From Comamonadaceae bacterium (GTDB lineage Bacteria > Pseudomonadota > Gammaproteobacteria > Burkholderiales > Burkholderiaceae_C): a stretch of DNA of 64,000 nucleotides. Below the pieces are notes generated by a model. The model was given only the letters and a program-made list of their open reading frames with translations, ran no database searches and was not told the origin of the DNA. The position numbers and the translations under genes were made by a program. The stretch is taken from the NCBI GenBank assembly GCA_009996515.1, contig JAACZV010000003.1, positions 205,854-269,853 on the forward strand, written 5' to 3'. Of the stretch, positions 39,535 to 49,265 are shown in pieces (position 1 is the stretch's first letter; each line of letters starts with the position of its first letter).

Positions 39535-40439
39535 CACCAGGTCTTGCGTTGCAGTTCTTCGAGGATCTCGCCGTAGATGCGGTAGCGGCTGGCGCTGATC
39601 AGGCCCGCCTCCAGCGCGGCGCGCACGCCGCAGCCCGGCTCGTGCGTGTGCGAGCAGTTGGCGAAGCGGCAGTCGGCATGCTCGCGCAGGTCGGGCATGA
39701 AGCGCCACAGCTCGGCGGCGGCGATCTGGCCCAGGCCGAACTGCTGGAAGCCGGGCGAATCGATCAGCGCCGTGGCGCGCGTCTCGTCGGTCCAGTACCA
39801 CTGCGTCGTCGTCGTCGTGTGGCGGCCCGAGTTCAAGGCCTGCGAGATCTCGCCGACCTGGGCCTGGGCATTCTTCACGAGCAGGTTGATCAGCGTGCTC
39901 TTGCCCGTGCCGCTGGGGCCCAGCACGAACGTGCGCTGATCCTGCAGCCAGGGCGTCAGCGTGGCGCGCGAGCCCTCGCGGTCGGCCTTCAGCGCGACCT
40001 CGAACATCGTCAACCCCATCGCGCGATAGGGCGCCAGCCGCTCCCGGGCCGCGTCGCTGCCGGGCAGGTCGGTCTTGTTCAGCGCGATGGCCGCGCGTAT
40101 GCCGGCCGCCTCTGCGGCGATCAGCGCGCGCGCCAGCTGCGACTCGCTGAACACCGGCTCGACGGCGACCAGCACCAGCATCTGGTCCAGGTTGGCGGCG
40201 AAGCTCTTGGTCTTCCACTCGTCCTGGCGGAACAGCAGGTTGCGGCGTGGCTCGACGGCCTCGATGACGCCCTCGTCCGCACTCGCCTCGGCAAAGCGCA
40301 CCCGGTCGCCGACGACGGCATCGCTCTTCTTGCCGCGCGGATGGCAGACGAAGCGATGGCCGTCCGCGTCCTCGACGATGTAGTGGCGGCCGTGGCCGCG
40401 CACGACCAGCCCCAGGTCCAGCGTATCGAAACGGCTCAT
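39534..40439 (-). CDS. rsgA: Ribosome small-subunit-dependent GTPase A
   Basis: RsgA is a circularly permuted GTPase that checks late maturation of the 30S subunit. The 301-residue product has an N-terminal OB domain (GLVVRGHGRHYIV), then G4 (ALNKTDLPG), G1 P-loop (GPSGTGKSTLIN), a G2/G3 region (DSPGFQQFGL) and a C-terminal zinc site with HADCRFANCSHTHEPGCGV. The GTPase motif order G4-G1-G3 is diagnostic. It overlaps both neighbours by a few bases. Confidence 0.96.
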   Translation of the reverse strand: MSRFDTLDLGLVVRGHGRHYIVEDADGHRFVCHPRGKKSDAVVGDRVRFAEASADEGVIEAVEPRRNLLFRQDEWKTKSFAANLDQMLVLVAVEPVFSESQLARALIAAEAAGIRAAIALNKTDLPGSDAARERLAPYRAMGLTMFEVALKADREGSRATLTPWLQDQRTFVLGPSGTGKSTLINLLVKNAQAQVGEISQALNSGRHTTTTTQWYWTDETRATALIDSPGFQQFGLGQIAAAELWRFMPDLREHADCRFANCSHTHEPGCGVRAALEAGLISASRYRIYGEILEELQRKTW

Positions 40440-40771
40440 CCGCCGCTGGCTTCGGGCAGCGCGCTGACCTGGGCGGCGCAGATGGCGTCGTTCAGCGTCA
40501 GGCCGCCGCGCGAATGGGTGGTCCAGCTGACGGTGCAGGCGTTGTAGCCGACCAGCATCTCGGGATGGTGGTCCTGCGCGTGGGCGATCTCGGCGACCGC
40601 GTCGACGAAGGCCATGGTCTGGTAGAAGTTGTCGAAGCCGAAGCGGCGCGCGATCAGCCTGGCCTCGGGGTCGGGCTGCCAGCCGGGCAGGGCGGCCAGC
40701 ACGCGCTCGCGCGTGTCGGCGTCCAGCAGCGGGGCCTTGGGGTCACATTGGGCGAGCAGCAGGTCGTTCAT
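40436..40771 (-). CDS. phhB: 4a-hydroxytetrahydrobiopterin dehydratase
   Basis: Pterin-4a-carbinolamine dehydratase recycles the cofactor used by phenylalanine hydroxylase. The 111-residue product has the conserved AEIAHAQDHHPEMLVGYN and TTHSRGGLTLNDAICAA, with the catalytic His pair. No phenylalanine hydroxylase gene is in view. It overlaps rsgA by four bases downstream and the M48 protease gene by four bases upstream. Confidence 0.92.
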   Translation of the reverse strand: MNDLLLAQCDPKAPLLDADTRERVLAALPGWQPDPEARLIARRFGFDNFYQTMAFVDAVAEIAHAQDHHPEMLVGYNACTVSWTTHSRGGLTLNDAICAAQVSALPEASGG

Positions 40772-42039
40772 GAGGCAAGCGCTGCGAGCCGTTCGGCAGC
40801 GGGGGGATGCGAGTAGTAGAAGCGGGCGTAGACCGGGTCGGGCGTCAGCGTGCCGGCGTTGTCCTCGTGCAGCTTGAGCAGCGCGGACGACAGGTCCGGG
40901 CCGCTGGCCTGGGCGCGGGCGTAGGCGTCGGCCTGGAACTCGTCGCGGCGCGAGAAGTGGCTGGCCAGCGGCGTGACGAAGAAGCCGAACACCGGGCCGG
41001 CGAGCAGGAACAGCATCAGCGCCAGCGCGTCGTTGGGCGCGCCGAGGTTGGGCACCACGCCCAGGCCCAGATAGAAGGCCGGCATGGCGCTCAGCCAGCC
41101 CAGCAGCGCGAAGCCCGCCAGGCTCATCGCGAACATCAGCGCGATGCGCTTGGTGATGTGATGGTGCTTGAAGTGGCCCAGCTCGTGCGCGAGCACGGCT
41201 TCCACCTCGGCGCCGTTGAGCTTGGCCAGCAGCGTGTCGAAGAAGACGACGCGCTTGGCCGGGCCGAAGCCGCTGAAATAGGCGTTGCCATGCGCCGAGC
41301 GGCGGCTGCCGTCCATGACGAACAAGCCCTTGGCCGCGAAGCCGCAGCGCGCCATCAGCCGCTCCACGCGCTCACGCAGCGCGCCATCGGCGAGCGGCTC
41401 GAACTTGTTGAACAGCGGCGCGATGACGGTCGGGTAGATGACCATGACGAGCAGGTTGAAGCCCATCCACGCGCCCCAGGCCCACAGCCACCAGCGCGGG
41501 CCGGCGGCGCCCATCAGCCACAGGATCAGCGCGACGATGGGCAGGCCCAGCAGCGCGCCCACGGCCAGGCCCTTGGCCATGTCGGCGAAGAACAGCCGCG
41601 GCGTCGTGCGGTTGAAGCCGAAGGCCTGCTCGATGCGGAAGGTGGACCACAGCTCCCAGGGCAGGTCCAGCAGTGCGCCGATCAGCAGGAAGGTGGCGAT
41701 GAGGCCCAGCTGGTAGCCCATGGCCTGCCAGCCCTCGGGCAGTGCCAGGCTGGCGTCCAGCACCCAGCCGTTCAGCGCATTCAGGCCGCCCAGCAGCGTC
41801 CAGCCCAGCAGCACGACGGCATTGAAGGCCAGGGCCAGCAGGCCGAAGCGGCTGCGCGCGATGGTGTAGTCGGCCGCCTTCTGGTGGGCCGCCAGCGTCA
41901 CGCTGCCGGCAAAGACCGCCGGCACCTGGCCGCGGTGGGCGGCGACATGGCGCACCTGCCGCGACGCGAGCCAGAACTTGACGAGCAGCGAGGCTGCGAG
42001 CGCAACGGCGAACGCGAGGGACAACGGCATGGGGGACAT
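40768..42039 (-). CDS. M48 family metallopeptidase, Ste24-like
   Basis: A 423-residue integral membrane zinc protease resembling Ste24/CAAX prenyl protease. It has about seven hydrophobic segments and the active site HELGH (in [13 protein letters not shown]); the third zinc ligand Glu is likely in [12 protein letters not shown]. The ATG at 42039 ([15 protein letters not shown]) is chosen; TTG at 42045 and ATG at 42030 are alternatives. In bacteria such proteins take part in membrane protein quality control. It heads the minus-strand operon and diverges from orn. Confidence 0.92.
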   Translation of the reverse strand: MSPMPLSLAFAVALAASLLVKFWLASRQVRHVAAHRGQVPAVFAGSVTLAAHQKAADYTIARSRFGLLALAFNAVVLLGWTLLGGLNALNGWVLDASLALPEGWQAMGYQLGLIATFLLIGALLDLPWELWSTFRIEQAFGFNRTTPRLFFADMAKGLAVGALLGLPIVALILWLMGAAGPRWWLWAWGAWMGFNLLVMVIYPTVIAPLFNKFEPLADGALRERVERLMARCGFAAKGLFVMDGSRRSAHGNAYFSGFGPAKRVVFFDTLLAKLNGAEVEAVLAHELGHFKHHHITKRIALMFAMSLAGFALLGWLSAMPAFYLGLGVVPNLGAPNDALALMLFLLAGPVFGFFVTPLASHFSRRDEFQADAYARAQASGPDLSSALLKLHEDNAGTLTPDPVYARFYYSHPPAAERLAALAS

Positions 42040-42077
42040 GCGCAAATTTTAGGCTGCGAGAATCCGGCCTCCCCAGA

Positions 42078-42647
42078 ATGAGCTTCACCATGTCCGACAC
42101 CCTTGCCATCAGCGACAGCAACCTGATCTGGATCGACCTCGAGATGACGGGCCTGTACCCCGACCGCGACCGCATCATCGAGATCGCCGTCGTCGTCACC
42201 GACCCGCTGCTCGAGAAGCGCGTCGAAGGCCCGGTCTTCGCCATCCACCAGAGCGACGCGACGCTGGACGCGATGGACGCCTGGAACAAGGGCACGCACG
42301 GCAGGAGCGGCCTCATCGACCGCGTGAAGGCCTCCACCATCTCCGAGGCCGAGGCCGCCGCCCAGACCATCGCGTTTCTGAAGGCTTACGTGCCCAAGGG
42401 CAAGAGCCCCATGTGCGGCAACAGCATCTGCCAGGACCGCCGCTTCCTGGCCAACTACATGCCCGAGCTGGAAGACTTCTTCCACTACCGCAACCTGGAC
42501 GTGTCCACGCTCAAGGAACTGGCCAAGCGCTGGAAGCCGGCCGCGCTGGAAGGCTTCAAGAAGGCGCAGGCGCACACGGCGCTGGCCGACATCCACGAGT
42601 CCATCGACGAGCTGGTGCACTACCGGACCCACTTCCTGGCGCTTTGA
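42078..42647 (+). CDS. orn: Oligoribonuclease
   Basis: A DEDDh 3'-5' exonuclease that degrades 2-5 nt RNAs, including pGpG from cyclic di-GMP turnover, which links it to the diguanylate cyclase at 4910. The 189-residue product has [19 protein letters not shown] (Exo I), [11 protein letters not shown] (Exo II), and [11 protein letters not shown] (Exo III). ATG at 42078 gives [11 protein letters not shown] at 42090 is an alternative. The end overlaps the pabB fusion start. Confidence 0.96.
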   Translation: MSFTMSDTLAISDSNLIWIDLEMTGLYPDRDRIIEIAVVVTDPLLEKRVEGPVFAIHQSDATLDAMDAWNKGTHGRSGLIDRVKASTISEAEAAAQTIAFLKAYVPKGKSPMCGNSICQDRRFLANYMPELEDFFHYRNLDVSTLKELAKRWKPAALEGFKKAQAHTALADIHESIDELVHYRTHFLAL

Positions 42648-44413
42648 TCCACGCGGCGTTCGACTTCCCCCGCCACCCGCTGGCCCGCGAGGACGGCGAG
42701 CGCCTGCGCGGCTGCTGGTCCGCGCCGCCGGCGCGCTGGCTGAGGGCGCTGCGGCTGCAGGACGTGCGTGGCGTCATCGCCGCGGCCGAGGCGGCCGCGC
42801 GCGGCGGCGCCTGGGTGCTGGGCGGCCTGCGCTATGAGGCGGCCGCGGCCTTCGATGCGGCGCTGTCCACGCATGACGGCCAGCTGCCGCTGGCCGAGTT
42901 CGCCGTCTACGACACCGCGCCCGGGCCCTGGCCGGAACTGCCGCCGCCGCACACCGGCCCGCTGGGCTGGCAGGACGAGCCGCGGGATGCGAGTGGCGCG
43001 ATCGAGCGCATCCGCGACTACATCCGCGCCGGCGACTGCTACCAGGTCAACCTGACGACGCGGCTGAGCGCCGCAGCGGCCGGGCTGGACCCGGCGCAGC
43101 TCTTCCTCGCGCTGCACGCCAGCCAGCCGGGGGGCTTCAGCCTGTTCCTGCTGGACGTGCAAACCCGGGCCGGCGCGGCCAGCGTGTCGCCCGAGCTGTT
43201 CTTCGACTGGCGCCCCGTGCCCGGCGCCAAGGCCAGCTGGCTGCTGGCCGCCCAGCCCATGAAGGGCACGGCGGCGCGCGGCCGCGACCGGGTCGACGAC
43301 GAGGCGGCCCAGGCGCACCTGCGCACCAGCGAGAAGGAGCGCGCCGAGAACCTGATGATCGTGGACCTGCTGCGCAACGACCTGAGCCGCGTGGCCCAGC
43401 TCGGAACGGTGCGCGTGCCGCGCCTGTTCGAGCTGCACGCGCTGCCCACGGTCTGGCAGATGACGTCCACCGTCACCGCCGTCAGCCGCGCCGGGCTGAC
43501 GCTGGACCAGGCCTTCGCGGCGCTGTTCCCCTGCGGCTCGGTGACCGGCGCGCCCAAGATCCGCGCGATGCAGGTCATCCGCGAGCTGGAGCCCACGGCG
43601 CGCGGCTGGTATTGCGGGGCGCTGGGGCTGATCCAGCCGGGCGGCATCGCGACCTTCAACGTGCCGATACGCACCGTCGAATTCCACGGCGAGGCGCTGA
43701 CCTGCGGCATCGGCAGCGCCATCACGCTGGACAGCGAGCCCGCCGCCGAGATCGCCGAGTGGCGGGCCAAGGCGCGCTTCCTCGCGCGGGCCGAGGCGCC
43801 CGTGCAGGCGCTGGAGACGCTGCGAGTGGAGGGCGGCAAGGCGCTGCGCGGCGAGGCCCACCTGGCCCGCATGCAGCGGACGGCACGGCATTTCGGCCTG
43901 CGTTTTTCGCCCGCCGAGGCGCGCGCCTATCTCCAGGCCGTCGCTCAGGCCCAGCCCGAAGGCCGCTGGCGGCTGCGGCTGACGAGCGACGCCGAGGGAC
44001 GACTCGCGCACACGCTTGCCGCCTTCGCGCCCGTGCCCGGGCCGGTGCGGCTCGCGCTGGCGGACCGGCCCATCGCCACGCGCGGCCCCGGGGCCGAGTT
44101 CCTCGCCCACAAGACCACGCGGCGCGAGGCCTATGCCGGCTTCGCCAAGCCGGCCGAGGCCTTCGACGTCATCCTCTGGAACGAGGCCGGCGAGCTGACC
44201 GAATGCAGCTTCGGCAACCTCGCCGTGCAGTTGGGCGGCCAGTGGCTGACGCCGCCGCTGGCCGCGGGCCTGCTGCCCGGCGTGCTGCGCGCCGAGCTGC
44301 TGGCCCAGGGCCGCATCCGCGAGGCGCGGCTGACGCGCGACGACCTGGCCCGCGCCCAGGGCCTGGCCTTCTTCAACAGCCTGCGCGGCTGGCTAGACGC
44401 CGAGCTGGCGTAG
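42644..44413 (+). CDS. pabB: Aminodeoxychorismate synthase component I fused to aminodeoxychorismate lyase (PabB-PabC)
   Basis: A 589-residue fusion for p-aminobenzoate synthesis in the folate pathway. Residues 1 to about 370 are the chorismate-binding PabB part ([41 protein letters not shown]). The rest is a PLP-dependent class IV aminotransferase/lyase with [11 protein letters not shown] and the [15 protein letters not shown] motif. The start is TTG at 42644, overlapping the orn stop; no ATG lies in this frame before the conserved part. Such fusions are known. The 3' end overlaps the convergent DUF2087 gene by 21 bp. Confidence 0.9.
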   Translation: MIHAAFDFPRHPLAREDGERLRGCWSAPPARWLRALRLQDVRGVIAAAEAAARGGAWVLGGLRYEAAAAFDAALSTHDGQLPLAEFAVYDTAPGPWPELPPPHTGPLGWQDEPRDASGAIERIRDYIRAGDCYQVNLTTRLSAAAAGLDPAQLFLALHASQPGGFSLFLLDVQTRAGAASVSPELFFDWRPVPGAKASWLLAAQPMKGTAARGRDRVDDEAAQAHLRTSEKERAENLMIVDLLRNDLSRVAQLGTVRVPRLFELHALPTVWQMTSTVTAVSRAGLTLDQAFAALFPCGSVTGAPKIRAMQVIRELEPTARGWYCGALGLIQPGGIATFNVPIRTVEFHGEALTCGIGSAITLDSEPAAEIAEWRAKARFLARAEAPVQALETLRVEGGKALRGEAHLARMQRTARHFGLRFSPAEARAYLQAVAQAQPEGRWRLRLTSDAEGRLAHTLAAFAPVPGPVRLALADRPIATRGPGAEFLAHKTTRREAYAGFAKPAEAFDVILWNEAGELTECSFGNLAVQLGGQWLTPPLAAGLLPGVLRAELLAQGRIREARLTRDDLARAQGLAFFNSLRGWLDAELA

Positions 44414-44944
44414 CGCCCGCATCAGCGCCATCGCATCCTCGCCCGGCCGGGCCGGCAGCTTGGTGTAGACCGAGCCGTCCGGCGTGCGCGCCATCAGCTT
44501 CTGCATGACGAGGTCGCGGCGCAGCGTGCAGTAGTCGCCGAAGCCGTGCCAGGCGGTCAGGATCTGGTTGACCTCGCTTTCGCGGTAGGGCCGCTTGGCG
44601 TCGAAGCGCATCCACAGGCCCCACAGCGCCATCAGCTGCAGCGAGCGCTTGACGGGCAGCCGCGTCAGCCGGCCCTGCTCGTCGAAGAGCCGCAGCGTGC
44701 GACGCACGATGTCGCTGTGTGCGGCCGCGGCGGCGGTGCCAGCCCGCGGCGGTGCGGGCGGCCGGGCCTGCAGCGTCTGCAGATTGCGATGGCCGGCCGC
44801 GCGGGCCAGCATGTTCAGCAAGGCCTGGTGGCCGGGCGGCTGCGGCGCTTCGTGCTTGAGCAGCTGGGCGCGCAGCGACTTGGCGAACGTGGACAGGTCG
44901 TCCACGACGAGGGGCAGGGATTCACGGGGCACGGGGCACTCCAT
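44393..44944 (-). CDS. DUF2087 domain-containing protein
   Basis: A 183-residue protein from ATG 44944 (MECPVPRESLPLVVDDLSTF). The C-terminal third matches DUF2087: RPYRESEVNQILTAWHGFGD, then YCTLRRDLVMQKLMARTPDG. That domain is often fused to regulators and may bind nucleic acid. The N-terminal half has a short helical region around HQALLNMLARAAGHRNLQTL, which resembles small DNA-associated helices. GTG or ATG starts further up (to 45064) would extend into the helicase promoter region. Function unknown. Confidence 0.8.
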   Translation of the reverse strand: MECPVPRESLPLVVDDLSTFAKSLRAQLLKHEAPQPPGHQALLNMLARAAGHRNLQTLQARPPAPPRAGTAAAAAHSDIVRRTLRLFDEQGRLTRLPVKRSLQLMALWGLWMRFDAKRPYRESEVNQILTAWHGFGDYCTLRRDLVMQKLMARTPDGSVYTKLPARPGEDAMALMRALRQLGV

Positions 44945-45117
44945 GCGCACGCCGATGATGATGGGGCTGGGCTTGCCGGCTTGCAGCCCGGGCGCACGCT
45001 GGGTCAACGTGAACTGAGGCGGATTGCGTGGCAGGTTCAGCTCACGGCGAAAGCCGTGCGGCAAGGCCTGGGTGTTCTGCCGACCCGGGGCCGCCAGTGT
45101 GCCAGAGCCCGCGAAGA

Positions 45118-45429
45118 TTCGGTGAAAACCCTGATCTGTGCTACAGTGCCGGCTTCGCCTGGGCTATCCCAGGTGTTCCACGTCTCCTCTGACCTCGTTC
45201 GATCCATCGCATTCAAGCGGACATCGAACTCCGAACACGGATCGGTCGGCGGCGATGAAGCCGTCGCTATGACTGACTGTTCCCCCGCGCCGCACCCGGG
45301 CTGAAGTACACAAGCCCGAGCCGCACGACGCGAGCTTTCTCCCAGCGACTTTGATGATTCCGAAGGGCTTTTTCCGCCCCTCGGCGCCGCGCCTTTGCCG
45401 TGCGGCGTGATGAGAACGAAAGAACGAAG
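45118..45429 (+). promoter_or_regulatory. Promoter and long 5' leader of the DEAD-box helicase gene
   Basis: A promoter-like TTCGGT-18-TACAGT sits at 45118-45147, giving a predicted leader of about 275 nt. The leader holds the hairpins CCTGGG/CCCAGG (45158-45173) and CGGGCT/AGCCCG (45297-45318). A tiny open frame, ATG 45269 to TGA 45304 (MTDCSPAPHPG), ends within the second hairpin. Long, structured leaders are typical of helicase and cold-shock genes that regulate their own mRNA. The rest of the gap 44945-45117 shows no gene. Confidence 0.45.
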
Positions 45430-47127
45430 ATGAGTTTCGATACCCTGGGCCTGAGCGAAGTGGTGCTGAAGGCCGTCAAGGACGCTGGCTACGAGAACGC
45501 CACCGACGTGCAGGCGCAAGCCATTCCCGCCGCGATCGCGAACAAGGACCTGATGGTCTCCTCGCGCACCGGCTCCGGCAAGACCGCCGCCTTCATCCTG
45601 CCCGCGCTGGAGAAGATCCTCGCTGCCCGCGGCGACAACACCAAGCGCCGCGAGAAGGGCGTCATCTACGGCCCGCGCGTGCTGGTGCTGGCCCCGACGC
45701 GTGAGCTGGCCATGCAGGTCTCCAAGGCCGCGCAGACCTATGGCCGCCACATCCCCGGCCTGAAGGTCGCGACGGTGCTGGGCGGCATGCCCTATCCGCT
45801 GCAGATCCGCCAGCTGACCGGCCCGCTGGACATCCTGATCGCCACCCCCGGCCGCCTGCTGGATCACCTGGCCAGCGGCAAGTGCGTGCTCTCCAATGTC
45901 GAGATGCTGGTGCTGGACGAGGCCGACCGCATGCTGGACATGGGCTTCATCGACGACATCAACGTCGTGACCAGCCACACGCCGGACACCCGTCAGACCG
46001 TGATGTTCAGCGCCACCTTCGCCGGCCACGTCGGCCGCCTGGCGCAGCAACTGCTGAAGGATCCGCAGCGCATCGAGGTGGCCTCGCACACCGACACGCA
46101 CGAGAACATCGAGCAGCGCCTGCACTGGGCCGACAACCCCCACCACAAGGACCAGCTGCTGGAAGCCATCCTGGCCACGCCCGAGCTGGACCAGGCCGTC
46201 GTCTTCACCAGCACGCAGCGCGACGCCGACTGGCTGGCCGAGCGCCTGGCCGAGATCGGCCACGCCGTCGCTCCGCTGCACGGCGCCATGCCGCAGGGCA
46301 AGCGCAACCGCGTGCTGATGGGCCTGCGCCGTGGCGACCTGAAGGTGCTGGTGGCCACCGACGTGGCCGCCCGCGGTATCGACGTGCCCACCATCAGCCA
46401 CGTCATCAACTACGGCCTGCCGATGAAGGCCGAGGACTATGTGCACCGCATCGGCCGCACCGGCCGCGCCGGTCGTCAGGGCCTGGCGATCACGCTGGGC
46501 CTGCGCGACGACGTGTCCATGATCCGCCGCATCCAGCAGTTCACGACGCAAACCATTCCCGTGCAGCAGATCGCCGGCCTGGAGCCCAAGACGCAGGAGC
46601 CGCGCATCTTCCCGCCGCGCCCGGCGGGTTCCTTCGACGACCGCGGCCCGCGTGGCCATTTCGGCGGTGGTTATGGCGGCGGCCGCCCGGGTTTCGGCAA
46701 CAAGTCCTTCCGCCGTGAAGACGGTGGCCGCCCGCATCATGGCGGCGGCAAGCCGTTCGGCGGCCAGGACCGCGGCTTCGCGCCGCGTGGCGACGAGTCG
46801 CGCGGCTTCGCACCCCGCCAGGACGGCTTCCCGCCGCGCGGCGACCAGCGTGGTTTCGCACCGCGTGACGACCGCGGCTTCCAGCCCCGTGACGATCGCG
46901 GTTTCGCGCCGCGCGCCGACCGTGGCTTCCAGCCGCGCGACGAGCGCGGCTTCGCACCGCGCGAGGACCGTGGTTTCGCCCCGCGTGGTGACCGCCCCTT
47001 CCACGGTGGTGGCAAGCCGGCCTTCGGCGCCAAGCCCAGCTTCGGTGGTGGCGGCGGCGACCGTCCTTCCTTCGGCGCTGACCGCCGCGGCCCGGGCGGC
47101 CCGCGCAAGGGCGGTTTCGGCCGCTAA
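45430..47127 (+). CDS. DEAD-box ATP-dependent RNA helicase (RhlE-like)
   Basis: A 565-residue RNA helicase. Q motif region FDTLGLSEVVLKAV, Walker A SSRTGSGKTAAF, Walker B VLDEADRMLDMGF, SAT motif MFSATF, and C-terminal helicase motifs VATDVAARGIDVP and HRIGRTGRAGR. After about residue 410 the tail turns into a Gly/Arg/Phe/Asp-rich low-complexity region with about ten units of the GF-xPR-xDR type. Such tails bind RNA and favour ribonucleoprotein condensates. The ATG at 45430 gives MSFDTLGL. Roles in ribosome assembly or RNA decay, especially in cold, are typical of the family. Confidence 0.93.
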   Translation: MSFDTLGLSEVVLKAVKDAGYENATDVQAQAIPAAIANKDLMVSSRTGSGKTAAFILPALEKILAARGDNTKRREKGVIYGPRVLVLAPTRELAMQVSKAAQTYGRHIPGLKVATVLGGMPYPLQIRQLTGPLDILIATPGRLLDHLASGKCVLSNVEMLVLDEADRMLDMGFIDDINVVTSHTPDTRQTVMFSATFAGHVGRLAQQLLKDPQRIEVASHTDTHENIEQRLHWADNPHHKDQLLEAILATPELDQAVVFTSTQRDADWLAERLAEIGHAVAPLHGAMPQGKRNRVLMGLRRGDLKVLVATDVAARGIDVPTISHVINYGLPMKAEDYVHRIGRTGRAGRQGLAITLGLRDDVSMIRRIQQFTTQTIPVQQIAGLEPKTQEPRIFPPRPAGSFDDRGPRGHFGGGYGGGRPGFGNKSFRREDGGRPHHGGGKPFGGQDRGFAPRGDESRGFAPRQDGFPPRGDQRGFAPRDDRGFQPRDDRGFAPRADRGFQPRDERGFAPREDRGFAPRGDRPFHGGGKPAFGAKPSFGGGGGDRPSFGADRRGPGGPRKGGFGR

Positions 47128-47646
47128 ATGGATCGCGTGGACCTCCACGCGATGACCCCAGCCGATCTCGACGCCGTACTGGCGCTGCAACAGCGCTGCT
47201 ACGGCGTCGATTTCCTGGAGCGTCGCGAAGCCTTTGCGGCCAAGCTGGCCGCGACACAAGGGCTGGGCTGCTGCTGGATGGCGCGCCGGGACGGCGAGCC
47301 CCTGGCCTATGTCGTCAGCCTGCCGGTCTGCGAGGCGACGCTGCCGGCGCTGGATGCGCCGCGCTGTGAAACGCCGGCGGCGCCGACGCTGCTGTATCTG
47401 CACGACATGGCCGTCGCGCCCGAGGCGCGCTCACTGGGCCTCGCGGCGCGCCTGCTGGCGCGGCTGCGCGAGCGCGCGCCGGCCCTGGGCCTAGCGCGCA
47501 TCGGCCTGGTGGCCGTGCAGGGCTCGCGGCCCTACTGGCAGCGCCAGGGTTTTGCCCAGCCGGCCGAGCTGTCGGCGGACCTCGGCGCCAAGGTGGCGAG
47601 CTTTGGCGCCGGGGCCTGCTTTCTGGTCCAGGACCTGGATCAGTAG
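47128..47646 (+). CDS. GNAT family N-acetyltransferase
   Basis: A 172-residue GCN5-related acetyltransferase. The acetyl-CoA-binding motif A is LHDMAVAPEARSLGLAARLL, and GSRPYWQRQGF is the usual motif B. The start codon directly follows the helicase stop (TAA ATG), so it is likely co-transcribed. Substrate unknown. The end overlaps the convergent NAD(P)-binding protein gene by 7 bp. Confidence 0.87.
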   Translation: MDRVDLHAMTPADLDAVLALQQRCYGVDFLERREAFAAKLAATQGLGCCWMARRDGEPLAYVVSLPVCEATLPALDAPRCETPAAPTLLYLHDMAVAPEARSLGLAARLLARLRERAPALGLARIGLVAVQGSRPYWQRQGFAQPAELSADLGAKVASFGAGACFLVQDLDQ

Positions 47647-48278
47647 CCGACGGTGAAGCGGGCGCGGCGGTGTTGCGGCGTCTCCAGCTCGTTGACGATG
47701 GCCACGGCCAGGTCGGCCACGCTGATGCGGCTCTCGCCCTGGGCGTCGAACACCGGCGCCTCGCCGCCGAGGCGGAAAACGCCCGTGCGCGGGCCCGGCT
47801 CCAGGTGCATGGCGGGCGACACCAGCGTCCAGTCCAGCGCGCTCCGGTCGGCGCGCAACCGGGTCAGCATCTCGCGGGCGGCCAGCGCGCCCGACTTCCA
47901 TTCCGCCGGAAACGCCGGCGAGTCCACCAGCTGCTGGCCCGGCGCGATGAACAGGCTGCCCGCGCCGCCCACGGCGATCAGCCGCACGCCGGCCTGGCGC
48001 GCCGCATCGGCAATGGCGTCGCTGCCGCGCAGGAAGTCGTCGTAGAGGTTGGGGTTGCTCCAGCCGGCATTGAAGGCGCTGACGACGGCGTCCACGCCCT
48101 GCAGTTGCGCGGCCAGCTGGCCGCCGGTCACGTCCACCGCGCGCACCTCCAGCCCGGGGCGGACCGCCAGCTTGGCCGGGTCGCGCTGCAGCGCGCGCAC
48201 CCGGTGGCCGCGGCTCAGCAGTTCTTCCAGCAAGGCGGCGCCGACAAAGCCGGTGGCGCCGATCAGGGCGATGTTCAT
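47640..48278 (-). CDS. NAD(P)-dependent oxidoreductase (NAD(P)H-binding, NmrA-like)
   Basis: A 212-residue extended-SDR-type protein with the Rossmann motif MNIALIGATGFVGAALLEEL and the segment VDAVVSAFNAGWSNP. Members of this group (NAD(P)H-binding, YhfK-like) often act as redox sensors or quinone-related reductases rather than classical enzymes; no YxxxK is obvious. It diverges from the LysR gene at 48378, so the LysR protein may control it. Confidence 0.87.
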   Translation of the reverse strand: MNIALIGATGFVGAALLEELLSRGHRVRALQRDPAKLAVRPGLEVRAVDVTGGQLAAQLQGVDAVVSAFNAGWSNPNLYDDFLRGSDAIADAARQAGVRLIAVGGAGSLFIAPGQQLVDSPAFPAEWKSGALAAREMLTRLRADRSALDWTLVSPAMHLEPGPRTGVFRLGGEAPVFDAQGESRISVADLAVAIVNELETPQHRRARFTVGY

Positions 48279-48377
48279 GGGGTGCTCCAGACACAGGATT
48301 GCGATGGAGTCATTTTTCTGGCTTCACAATGGCTTGATAAGCGGGCATTGGCTGCGCAGACTGTTTAGAAAAACTTC

Positions 48378-49265
48378 ATGCTCGATCAACTCAAGCGCAT
48401 GGCCGTGCTGGCCACCGTCGTGCGCCACGGCAGCTTCGCCGCGGCGGCGCGGCAACTGCGCACCAGCACCTCGGCCGTCAGCCAGCAGATTCGCGCGCTG
48501 GAGCAGGACATGGGCGTCACGCTGCTGCACCGCTCCACGCGCAAGCTCAGCCTGACGCCGGCGGGCGAGCGCTTCCATGCCGGCTGTGCGGCCATGGTGG
48601 CCGCGGCCGAATCCGCCCAGGCCCAGCTGCAGCAGCTGCGCGACGCGCCGGAGGGCGAGTTGCGCATCGCGATGACGGTGGGCTTCGGCCGGCACATCGG
48701 CCCGGCGCTGGCGCCGCTGCTGGCGGCCCACCCGGGCCTGCGGCTGCACCTGCAGGTGGAGGACGGCTTCACCGACCTGGTGGCGCACCGCATCGACCTC
48801 GCCATCCGCTTCGGCCGCCTGCCCGACAGCCCCTGGGTGGCCCAGCGCATAGGCGCCATGCACAGCAGCCTGTACGCTGCGCCGGCCTGGCTTGCGCAGC
48901 GCGGCGTGCCCGCCACGCCCGAGGCCTTGCGCGAGGCCGACTGGCTGATGCTGCAGGACGGCACCGACCATGCCCGCCGCCTGCCGGGCACCGAGCTGAG
49001 CGTGCGGCCGCGCCACACCAGCAACAACCAGCTGACGCTGCAGCAGCTGTGCGAGGCCGGACTGGGCATCGCGGCGCTGGGCGACGAGGACGCGGCCGAC
49101 GCCGTGGCCGCGGGCCGGCTGCTGCGCCTGGCCACGCCGCTGACGCTGCCGGACCTGCCGATCTGGGCCATGACGCCGCAGCGCCATGACGGCAATCCGG
49201 GCCAGCCCGCCAAGGTGCGGCATGCGATCGCGGCGTTGAAGGCCCACCTGGGAGCGCCGGCATGA
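48378..49265 (+). CDS. LysR family transcriptional regulator
   Basis: A 295-residue LysR-type regulator. N-terminal winged helix (FAAAARQLRTSTSAVSQQIR, then RSTRKLSLTPAGERF), followed by the effector-binding domain (ELRIAMTVGFGRHIGPALAP to the C-terminus). It is divergent from the NAD(P)-binding gene with a 99-bp shared promoter region, the classical arrangement for LysR control of a neighbour. The stop overlaps the next gene's ATG. Confidence 0.92.
   Translation: MLDQLKRMAVLATVVRHGSFAAAARQLRTSTSAVSQQIRALEQDMGVTLLHRSTRKLSLTPAGERFHAGCAAMVAAAESAQAQLQQLRDAPEGELRIAMTVGFGRHIGPALAPLLAAHPGLRLHLQVEDGFTDLVAHRIDLAIRFGRLPDSPWVAQRIGAMHSSLYAAPAWLAQRGVPATPEALREADWLMLQDGTDHARRLPGTELSVRPRHTSNNQLTLQQLCEAGLGIAALGDEDAADAVAAGRLLRLATPLTLPDLPIWAMTPQRHDGNPGQPAKVRHAIAALKAHLGAPA

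Noticed and set aside
46640..47124. CRISPR-like repeat array
   Set aside because: The repeats are in frame inside the helicase tail and lack spacers of constant length; they are coding low-complexity units.
45037..47403. A 788-codon minus-strand frame opposite the helicase
   Set aside because: The helicase motifs on the plus strand are unmistakable. The opposite frame is a Thr/Ala/Arg-repeat shadow of the GF-xPR-xDR tail.
48279..48377. LysR binding site in the divergent promoter
   Set aside because: AT-rich and suitably placed, but no convincing T-N11-A palindrome could be fixed by eye, so no site was called.
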